Below, one piece after another: positions 5,977 to 11,412 of a stretch of 11,412 bases of DNA. A program made the position numbers and the translations under genes. Position 1 is the first letter of the stretch. Each line of letters starts with the position of its first letter. Source of the stretch: Thermoleophilia bacterium (GTDB taxonomy: Bacteria; Actinomycetota; Thermoleophilia; Miltoncostaeales; Miltoncostaeaceae); contig JADGPH010000071.1 of the NCBI GenBank assembly GCA_017882555.1, positions 1 to 11,412 on the forward strand, written 5' to 3'. The notes under the pieces were generated by a model. The model was not told the DNA's origin. It made no database searches and was given only the letters and a program-made list of their open reading frames with translations.

Positions 5977-7582
5977 CGGCCGAACGGTACCCCATCGCAC
6001 CCGCGACAATCGTCGCGATCACCGGGATCTGCGGAAGGTCGCCGACCGCGCAGTCGACCGGATCCGCGCCCAATAGCGTGAGATCGGCCCGCGCGCCAAC
6101 GACGATCCGACCACCGAGCGCATCGCCCGCCGCACGTGCCGGCCCTCGGGTGTATCCCTCGAGCGCCGCAGCGGCCCCGAGCACCTGATCGTCCCGGTAC
6201 CCCGGACCCGTTCGTCCGTGAGCCCAACGCTGCCGTGCCCACATCATGCCCACGCGAGGATCCGGGTCGGCGACCGGCCAGTCCGAGCCGAGCGCCAGGA
6301 CCGCACCCGCGCGCGCCAGATCGGCGAACGGCCATCCCCAGCCGCGCCGCGCCGCGTCAAGCCGGTCCACCCACGCCGAATCGGGATCTCCGGCGACCGA
6401 TGCGATGTGGGTCGGCTGGACGCTGGCGATGACCCCATGAGCGGCAAACCGCGCAACGTCGCGTGGATCGCACAACTCCACGTGCTCGATTCGACAGGGC
6501 GGCTGGCGGGCATCTGCAGGACGCACCGACGCGTAGACATCGAGCGCGGTCCGGATTGCGCGGTCGCCGATGGCGTGGGTCGCGCATCCCAAGCCAGCCC
6601 CGACACACCTGCGCACCACCTCGGCGTACCGCTGCGGATCGGGCCAGTTCGGCACCGTGCCGTGGCCGGTGAGATCGGGGGCACCAAGCCACGCCGTGCC
6701 CTGGTCGATTACGCCGTCGAGAAAAAACTTGACCGCACCAGAGCTCCAGCGTCGCCCCGACCCGCGCGCACGCGAGATCGCCTCGGCAATCTGCTCATCG
6801 TCCATCTCGGGCTGCAGCCACAGGTACACCATGAGTCGCACCGCCAGCTCGCCCTCGTCCTCGAGCGCGGCGAGATCAGCAAGGTCAGCCGGGGAATCGT
6901 CCATCACGTGCGCACCCACAAGTCCCGATGCGGCCATGCGCGCGAACTGCGCCCGGTAGAGCTCACGACGACGCGCTGGGGCGAGCGGCGGAATGTGGAC
7001 CCGCACCGACTCCATCGCGCTCGGCTCACGGAGCTCGCCGGTCGGGGTGCCGTCGACATCGCAGACGATCTGCGACGCATCGGCGAACGTCCTCGGCCCG
7101 GTGATGCCGGCGCGCGCGAGCGCGGCGGGAGTCGCGAGCGCTCCATGTCCGTCCAGAAAGCTCACAAACGTCGGCCGACCCCCGACCGCCGCATCCAACG
7201 CGGCCCCGGTCGGTGCCGGCACGAACCACTCGCGCCGCGCGCCGTGGGCGGTGATCCATTCGCCGATCGTCCGTGTGGCGGCCACGATCTGAAGCCGCCG
7301 GAGTGCATCGGCCAGATCACGCGCCCCCGACAGATCGGCATCGCGCGTTGCGCGGGCTCCCCACAACGGGTGGGCGTGCGCATCGACCAACCCCGGGACG
7401 ACCACCCGGCCGTTCCCGTCGAGGACCTCGGTGTGGGGTCCGCGGAACTCGGCGATCGCGTGGCGGTCCCCGACCGCGATGATCTTCCCGCCACGGGTCG
7501 CGAGAGCGCTGGCCGACGGGGTGCTCGGGTCCAGCGTGCGGACCCGAGCCCCAACAATCACCAGATCGGCGGCCTCGGTCAC
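5969..7582 (-). CDS. Amidohydrolase_3 / YtcJ-type metal-dependent hydrolase
   Basis: The 537-residue protein is a complete member of the amidohydrolase superfamily, YtcJ/N-substituted-formamide-deformylase branch. These enzymes hydrolyse amide or related bonds with one or two metals in a TIM barrel. The ligand set is visible: H69-x-H71 in VDAHAHP, K285 in AVKFF (the lysine that is carbamylated in binuclear members), H336 in THAIGDRA, H367 in RIEHVEL, and D434 in GSDWPV. The N- and C-terminal strands form the usual beta-sandwich, ending with ARADLTLL. No signal peptide is seen, so it is probably cytoplasmic. GTG at 7582 lies 23 bases after the bioY stop with no strong ribosome site. It overlaps birA by 8 bases. 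Its position between biotin import and biotin ligation suggests, but does not prove, a biotin-related amide substrate; YtcJ-type genes are common and of varied function. Confidence 0.9.
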   Translation of the reverse strand: MTEAADLVIVGARVRTLDPSTPSASALATRGGKIIAVGDRHAIAEFRGPHTEVLDGNGRVVVPGLVDAHAHPLWGARATRDADLSGARDLADALRRLQIVAATRTIGEWITAHGARREWFVPAPTGAALDAAVGGRPTFVSFLDGHGALATPAALARAGITGPRTFADASQIVCDVDGTPTGELREPSAMESVRVHIPPLAPARRRELYRAQFARMAASGLVGAHVMDDSPADLADLAALEDEGELAVRLMVYLWLQPEMDDEQIAEAISRARGSGRRWSSGAVKFFLDGVIDQGTAWLGAPDLTGHGTVPNWPDPQRYAEVVRRCVGAGLGCATHAIGDRAIRTALDVYASVRPADARQPPCRIEHVELCDPRDVARFAAHGVIASVQPTHIASVAGDPDSAWVDRLDAARRGWGWPFADLARAGAVLALGSDWPVADPDPRVGMMWARQRWAHGRTGPGYRDDQVLGAAAALEGYTRGPARAAGDALGGRIVVGARADLTLLGADPVDCAVGDLPQIPVIATIVAGAMGYRSADV

Positions 7583-7605
7583 CGCAACGACCGGGTCACG
7601 CGCCG

Positions 7606-8199
7606 CTAGCTACGAATGCGTCGAACGAGAGCCCATGCGCCGGGAAGCAGCGCCGCTGCCAAGTACAGCTTGACGATCTCACCCGGAACGAACGGGTAGA
7701 GCCCGAACTTGAGGGTGTCCGCCAGGCTCGTATGCAGCACCTGCTGAAGCCAGATGAGCCCGACTAAGAAGATGATGACGTTGCCGGTCAGCATCATCGT
7801 CCCCGACGTGGAGAACTTCTGATCCCAGCCCCGGTCGGCCAAGTAACCCACGAGCAGTCCCGCCACCAGGAAGCCGACGATATAGCCACCGGTGGCCCCC
7901 TTGATGATCTCGAAGCCATGCGCCTGGTTGGCATAGACGGGAAGCCCGACGATGCCCATCAGCATGTAGAGCGACATGCTGGCAACACCACAAAGGCTTC
8001 CGAGGGCGCCCCCGACGAGCAAGACGGCGAAGGTCTGACCGGTGATCGGGACCGGCGTGAACGGGAGCGGTATCGAGATTTGTGCAAACAATGCGACGAA
8101 GAGCGCGCCTCCGAGGACCAAGACGGCATCTGTGAGGACGCTGACCCGGGGGAAGACGGCGCGGCGCAGAGTGGTAGTCGATGCGGTTGAGGCAGTCAT
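7606..8199 (-). CDS. bioY: Biotin transporter BioY
   Basis: BioY is the membrane S-component that binds and imports biotin, either with an ECF energising module or alone. The 197-residue product has the usual length and about six hydrophobic helices. Family signatures are present: PFTPVPITGQTFAVLL (46-61), GLPVYA (85-90), GATGGYIVGF (101-110), and PFVPGEIVK (169-177). I chose the ATG at 8199. The frame remains open to 8304, but the extra 35 residues are Arg/Thr-rich and fall in the divergent promoter spacer. No bioM or bioN lies nearby, so it works with a remote or shared ECF module or by itself. It is the first gene of a minus-strand operon with the amidohydrolase (23-bp gap) and birA. Confidence 0.95.
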   Translation of the reverse strand: MTASTASTTTLRRAVFPRVSVLTDAVLVLGGALFVALFAQISIPLPFTPVPITGQTFAVLLVGGALGSLCGVASMSLYMLMGIVGLPVYANQAHGFEIIKGATGGYIVGFLVAGLLVGYLADRGWDQKFSTSGTMMLTGNVIIFLVGLIWLQQVLHTSLADTLKFGLYPFVPGEIVKLYLAAALLPGAWALVRRIRS

Positions 8200-8223
8200 G
8201 GCCGGAACTCTACACACCCGATC

Positions 8224-8267
8224 GGTGGCGGCTTTCGTCCGCCACCACGTCAATGACACTCGGTCAT
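8224..8267. promoter_or_regulatory. Two inverted repeats in the bioY / response-regulator spacer
   Basis: GGTGGCGG (8224-8231) and CCGCCACC (8239-8246) form a perfect 8-bp hairpin with a 7-base loop, starting 25 bp upstream of the bioY start. ATGAC (8253-8257) and GTCAT (8263-8267) form a second inverted repeat with a 5-bp spacer. BirA here lacks a DNA-binding domain, so biotin control would need another factor acting at such a site or in the leader RNA. Neither matches the BioR operator pattern I know. Confidence 0.35.
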
Positions 8268-8404
8268 GAACGGACGCGTACGTGGAACGCCGTGAGACCA
8301 GCAATCAAGATAAGAGCGTTGGCAGACCGTGCAAGCGTCACGGACGCCCGCGTGCCGTGCCATGATGCGGACCGCGCAACCGATCCCCCCGAGGGCTGTC
8401 GCCG

Positions 8405-9091
8405 ATGCCAAATCCCCCGATTCGCGTTCTCCTCGTCGATGACCACCGCGTCCTGCGGACGGGCCTTCGACTGATCCTTGATCACGCCGAGGGCATCCAG
8501 TGCGTCGGGGAGGCCGCATCCGCCGAGGAGGCCCTCCACGTCTCTGATCGGACGCACCCGGATGTCATCGTCATGGACGTGCAGATGCCCGGGATGGGCG
8601 GAATCGCAGGGACCCGCAGCATTCGTGAGCGCCACCCGGACGTGCATGTCGTGATGCTCTCGATGTTCGGCGCCGCCGACGATGTTCGTGCCGCGTTTGC
8701 CGCCGGTGCGCAGGGCTACCTGATCAAGACCGCCGCCGAGGAAGAACTGGTGGATGCATTGCGGGCAGTCGCGACCGGCCAGCGATACCTGCATCCGGCG
8801 CTCGGGGCCGCCTTGGCGCAGCCGGCTCTGCCCGACCCGCTCGATGGGCTGACCGATCGCGAACGGGAGGTGTTGCAACTGTTGGCACTGGGGTATGGCA
8901 ACCAGGAGATCGCCAATCGCCTGCACCTATCGCCACGCACCGTGGAGACCCACCGCGCGAACATGATGAACAAACTGCGCATCACCAGTCGCGCTGACAT
9001 CGTGCGCGTGGCGCTCGCCGCGGGGATCCTGAGTGCCGATACGGCCGAGCACCCGGGCACGACCGCCCACGACTCGATGCACGTCGACTAA
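8405..9091 (+). CDS. NarL/FixJ-family response regulator (orphan)
   Basis: The 228-residue protein has an N-terminal receiver domain (about 6-122) and a C-terminal LuxR-type helix-turn-helix (about 148-205). The receiver carries the acidic pair D12-D13, phospho-acceptor D58 in VIVMD, S86 and K108 (YLIKT), so it should be phosphorylated normally. The HTH reads LTDREREVLQLLA, then NQEIANRLHLSPRTVETH, the DNA-recognition region. ATG at 8405 has GAGGG at 8391-8395. A 20-residue polar tail follows the HTH. No histidine kinase lies within the window, so the partner is encoded elsewhere. It is divergent from bioY; no functional link is implied by sequence alone. Confidence 0.93.
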   Translation: MPNPPIRVLLVDDHRVLRTGLRLILDHAEGIQCVGEAASAEEALHVSDRTHPDVIVMDVQMPGMGGIAGTRSIRERHPDVHVVMLSMFGAADDVRAAFAAGAQGYLIKTAAEEELVDALRAVATGQRYLHPALGAALAQPALPDPLDGLTDREREVLQLLALGYGNQEIANRLHLSPRTVETHRANMMNKLRITSRADIVRVALAAGILSADTAEHPGTTAHDSMHVD

Positions 9092-9144
9092 CACGCCCGC
9101 CCCGCGACGCATTGGCTGGTTTGATCCACGCATCGAGCATCGAC

Positions 9145-9195
9145 GCGAGCGGGGCTCGCCGCTGATCTGTGCGTGGCAGCTCGCGCCGTGCCACG
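9145..9195 (+). terminator. Possible terminator: two consecutive hairpins
   Basis: Past the response-regulator stop, GCGAGC (9145-9150) pairs with GCTCGC (9154-9159) over 3 bases, and CGTGGCA (9172-9178) pairs with TGCCACG (9189-9195) over 10 bases. Neither has a T tract, as is often the case for high-GC actinobacterial terminators. The rest of 9092-9369 shows no gene I can support. Confidence 0.35.
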
Positions 9196-9369
9196 TGGAC
9201 ATCGTCCCCGCGCCGTCGAACGCCATGCAGATTGTTCGATGCCGCGGCGGCTGGACGCCGAAGGACATCATCCTGTGAGACCGCAGTGCACGCGGGCCGG
9301 AGCCCATGCGCATCTCCGTGTGTACGCGGGTGAGCACCGCACGCTCGGCCTCACCGAAAAGAGGATCCG

Positions 9370-10509
9370 GTGACCGGTGTGCCGGCTCCGGCCCACGTCC
9401 GAGGACGCGGTTTTGTCGTCGGACTGCTGATCGGCGTCGCATCGCTGATGGTGATCGTCAGCATCCTGTCGATCTGGCTCAACACCGTCGTCTATGACAC
9501 TCCGACGTGGCGCGCGACCAGCCAGGAAATCATCCAGGACCCTGCGGTGCAACGACAGGTCTCGCAGTACGTCGTGGACGAGCTCTACAACTCCGCCGCC
9601 ATCGAGAACGCCATCTCCGGTGCCCTGCCGCCCAAGTTCCAGAACTTTGCACCGGCAGTGACGAGCGGGCTGCGGGAGGCGGCCGTGCAAGCCGCCGACC
9701 GCCTGCTCGCCACCACGCCGGTTCAGAACCTGTGGGTTGAGGCCTCCGTGAAGGCACACGACGCGTTTGTCCGGCTGATCGACAACCAGACCAAGTTCGC
9801 CCAGCTCAACAACGGCCAGATCGTCCTCGATCTGCACCCGGTGCTGCTCCAGGTCGCCGAGACAGCGGGGCTCGGAGCTGCCGCGAAGCGCCTTCTGCCC
9901 GCCAGTGCGGGCCAGCTCGACATCATGACCACCACGCAACTGTCAACGCTCCAGACCGCCGCACGCATCCTGCATGCGCTGTCGATTTGGGCGCCCGTGA
10001 TCGTGGTGGTGCTGCTGGCGCTGGCTATCTGGCTCGCCGACGGCTTTCGGCGCCGGACGCTCCTGTGGTCGGCGATCGGGATCCTGCTCGCCACATTGAT
10101 CTTGGTCGTGGTCCGTCGCATCCTCGGTACCGAGATCGTGAACAGCCTCGCGGGCAACGTGGACGCGCGGCCGGCCCTGATCAACGCCTGGTACATCGCC
10201 ACCGACGTCCTCGGCACGACCAACCTGACCGTTTTGGTGAGTGCCATCGTGCTCGTGGTTGGCGTCTGGCTCGCCGGCGTCGGTCGCGTTCCGTCGGAGG
10301 TCCGCCGCCGATTGGCGCCCTGGATCATCAATCCGCTCTACGCATTCGGGATCCCCGCCGCCGTCCTCGTTGTCCTGGTCGTCTGGGGTCCACTGCCGGT
10401 CTTCCAGAAATGGATCCCCGTCGTGGTCATCGCAGTCCTCGCCGCACTCGGCATCCAGGCACTCCGGCGCCTGACAACCGCCGAACGTTCCGGTAGGTCG
10501 TCCACCTGA
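9370..10509 (+). CDS. Multi-pass membrane protein of unknown function
   Basis: I do not recognise a named family; proteins of this build are frequent in actinobacteria. The 379-residue product has an N-terminal helix (about 14-36). A soluble domain of about 165 residues follows (40-204) and is probably on the outer face, with TWRATSQEIIQDPAVQRQVSQY and several amphipathic helices. Five more hydrophobic helices lie at about 205-223, 231-248, 284-302, 325-340 and 348-364. The Arg-rich ends (RRR at 227-229, VRRR at 311-314, and RR at 366-367) fit a cytoplasmic side. GTG at 9370 has AGAGGA only 4 bases away; GTG at 9379 is an alternative start. No enzymatic or transporter motif is visible. It lies 278 bp after the response regulator and converges on the TetR gene with 24 bp between stops. 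Confidence 0.85.
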   Translation: MTGVPAPAHVRGRGFVVGLLIGVASLMVIVSILSIWLNTVVYDTPTWRATSQEIIQDPAVQRQVSQYVVDELYNSAAIENAISGALPPKFQNFAPAVTSGLREAAVQAADRLLATTPVQNLWVEASVKAHDAFVRLIDNQTKFAQLNNGQIVLDLHPVLLQVAETAGLGAAAKRLLPASAGQLDIMTTTQLSTLQTAARILHALSIWAPVIVVVLLALAIWLADGFRRRTLLWSAIGILLATLILVVVRRILGTEIVNSLAGNVDARPALINAWYIATDVLGTTNLTVLVSAIVLVVGVWLAGVGRVPSEVRRRLAPWIINPLYAFGIPAAVLVVLVVWGPLPVFQKWIPVVVIAVLAALGIQALRRLTTAERSGRSST

Positions 10510-10533
10510 CGCCCAACCGGTCTGCGATCGCCG

Positions 10534-11052
10534 CTACCAGTCCGGACCGAGCAGCTCCGGCACGTCGATCGCGGCCACCACGTTGAGGAGCATCACCAAC
10601 CCAAAGAACTCGCGCACATGATCGGTATCGCCACCGGCCGCTGACCATGCGGCCTTATGCAAGGCCCGCACGTGCATTTGGACGACCGCGCGCACCGGTG
10701 CATCGTCGGTCGCGACCGCGATGGCCTGAACGATCACCAGGGCGATCTCGCGCTCGTCGGCGATCTCGCGATATACGTCTTGCATGGCCGCCAGACGCTG
10801 ACCGGGGCCCAAGCCCCGTGGCAGCTGGGCAAGCGCGTCGGCGACCACATCAAAGGCGTGATCGACGACGGCCACAAACAAGGCGTGCTTGGTCCCAAAC
10901 AGTCGGATCACATACGGCTGCGAGATCCCGGCACTGCGTGCGATGTCGTCGGTCGTCGTCCCCGCGAAGCCTCGCTGGGCAAACAGGCGCGTCGCCGCCT
11001 CGATGATCAGGCCACGCCGCGCCGTGCCGGACATTCGCGTAGATGCTGCCAT
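10534..11052 (-). CDS. TetR-family transcriptional repressor
   Basis: The 172-residue protein is at the short end for TetR repressors. The N-terminal DNA-binding domain is clear: RRGLIIEAATRLFAQRGFAG (12-31) then TTTDDIARSAGISQPYVIRLFGTKHALF (32-59), the standard helix-turn-helix with its recognition helix. The helical ligand-binding part (65-172) is hydrophobic and ends LLGPDW; its ligand cannot be inferred. ATG at 11052 and ATG at 11034 both fit and neither has a strong ribosome site. Longer forms to 11175 would cross the operator and the opposing gene. It diverges from the M29 aminopeptidase, and a symmetric site between them suggests it represses itself and that gene. Confidence 0.9.
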   Translation of the reverse strand: MAASTRMSGTARRGLIIEAATRLFAQRGFAGTTTDDIARSAGISQPYVIRLFGTKHALFVAVVDHAFDVVADALAQLPRGLGPGQRLAAMQDVYREIADEREIALVIVQAIAVATDDAPVRAVVQMHVRALHKAAWSAAGGDTDHVREFFGLVMLLNVVAAIDVPELLGPDW

Positions 11053-11060
11053 GGGATCGA

Positions 11061-11083
11061 AAGTTATCATTGAATGCATACTT
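11061..11083. promoter_or_regulatory. Candidate TetR operator, 23-bp interrupted palindrome
   Basis: AAGT (11061-11064), CATT (11068-11071), a central G at 11072, AATG (11073-11076) and ACTT (11080-11083) form a symmetric site, with 3 unmatched bases between arms on each side. It begins 9 bp upstream of the tetR start and overlaps the candidate -35 of the opposing gene, the right place for double repression. Confidence 0.55.
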
Positions 11084-11097
11084 GTCGAGCGTACAGT
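11070..11097 (+). promoter_or_regulatory. Candidate promoter of the M29 aminopeptidase
   Basis: TTGAAT (11070-11075) and TACAGT (11092-11097) are separated by 16 bases. The start of transcription would be near 11104, just past the in-frame ATG at 11102 and about 70 bases before the ATC at 11174. The -35 lies inside the candidate TetR operator. Confidence 0.4.
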
Positions 11098-11173
11098 CGC
11101 GATGGACCTCACCCCACGCCCACGGACGCGCACGATAGGTTGGCGGGGTCCCGCAGCACATGAGGAGGGCACC

Positions 11174-11412
11174 ATCCCCAGCTCGAAGTACCTCGATCCC
11201 CTCGCAGAGCTCTTGGCCGGTCACGGGGCTAACGTGCAGCCCGGACAAATCGTCGGCATCTCCTCGAACCCTGGCAAGGAGGAGCTCACCCGGGCAATCG
11301 CCGACGCCGCCTACCGCCGAGGGGCCAAATACGTAGATGTCGCGTACTTCGACCCCTATGTCAAACACTCGCGGCTGCAGCACGCCGCTGAGGACACCCT
11401 GGGCTGGGTGCC
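11174..11412 (+). CDS. M29-family aminopeptidase (AmpS-like), N-terminal part
   Basis: The gene runs off the right edge; 79 complete codons are visible. The translation has AELLAGHGANVQPGQ (11-25), NPGKEELTRAIADAAYRRGA (32-51), VDVAYFDPYVK (54-64) and AEDTL (72-76). These match the N-terminal domain of M29 (thermophilic aminopeptidase/AmpS) metallopeptidases, which remove N-terminal residues in the cytoplasm. The two-metal site lies in the missing C-terminal part. The start is unusual. A perfect AGGAGG (11163-11168) sits 5 bases before ATC at 11174, which gives a family-like beginning (PSSKYLDPLAELL). The only nearby in-frame ATG, at 11102, would add 24 Arg/Pro-rich residues and lies at or before the predicted transcription start. 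The gene is divergent from tetR. Confidence 0.85.
   Translation, partial: MPSSKYLDPLAELLAGHGANVQPGQIVGISSNPGKEELTRAIADAAYRRGAKYVDVAYFDPYVKHSRLQHAAEDTLGWV

Noticed and set aside
6218..7609. 463-codon open frame on the plus strand
   Set aside because: It is antisense to the amidohydrolase, whose full metal-site motifs are intact. The plus translation is Arg/His/Gly/Pro-rich without domains, as expected from GC-rich codon bias.
9173..9373. 66-codon plus-strand frame whose stop overlaps the GTG of the membrane protein
   Set aside because: The overlap looks like translational coupling, but the protein is Arg/His-rich with no motif, and the region contains hairpins better read as a terminator.
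1..11412. tRNA, rRNA, CRISPR arrays, insertion sequences, prophage genes
   Set aside because: No cloverleaf, evenly spaced repeat array, transposase or phage protein was seen on either strand.

Overview
The window is GC-rich and densely coded, with high-GC third codon positions, GTG starts and short gene gaps. The gene content (a CarH-like B12 regulator, a solo BioY, an HTH-less biotin ligase, an M29 aminopeptidase of the 'GANVQPGQ' type and a six-helix membrane protein of actinobacterial style) points to Actinomycetota. My best guess is a Thermoleophilia/Solirubrobacterales-like lineage, from recalled protein style only. I see no phage, transposon, CRISPR, tRNA or rRNA.

Layout, left to right. 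Positions 1-599 (-) hold the N-terminal 199 residues of a zinc-dependent alcohol dehydrogenase that runs off the left edge. It diverges across a 121-bp spacer from a zinc-free quinone-oxidoreductase-like MDR enzyme (721-1692, +). Next comes a MerR plus cobalamin-binding regulator of the CarH/LitR photoreceptor type (1800-2741, +), preceded by a cluster of TGGACA-like half-sites. It converges on an NhaA Na+/H+ antiporter (2738-4006, -), and the two stop codons overlap. A 519-bp stretch without a credible gene (4007-4525) contains short direct repeats and palindromes. It is followed by a small unrecognised protein with a C-terminal Cys/His cluster (4526-4957, -), behind an unusually AT-rich promoter patch.

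The centre is a compact minus-strand operon for biotin use: bioY (7606-8199), an amidohydrolase_3/YtcJ-type hydrolase (5969-7582) and birA (5170-5976). Gaps are 23 bp and then an 8-bp overlap. BioY imports biotin and BirA attaches it to carboxylases. The hydrolase between them has no assigned substrate; a role in freeing biotin from amides is a testable guess. Diverging from bioY is an orphan NarL/FixJ response regulator (8405-9091, +), followed by a membrane protein of unknown function (9370-10509, +).

On the right, a short TetR-family repressor (10534-11052, -) diverges from an M29 aminopeptidase truncated by the window edge (from about 11174, +). A symmetric operator candidate lies between them. 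The aminopeptidase appears to begin at an ATC codon behind a perfect AGGAGG. The most interesting items are the CarH-like sensor with its candidate operator array, the possible ATC start, and the hydrolase inside the biotin operon.
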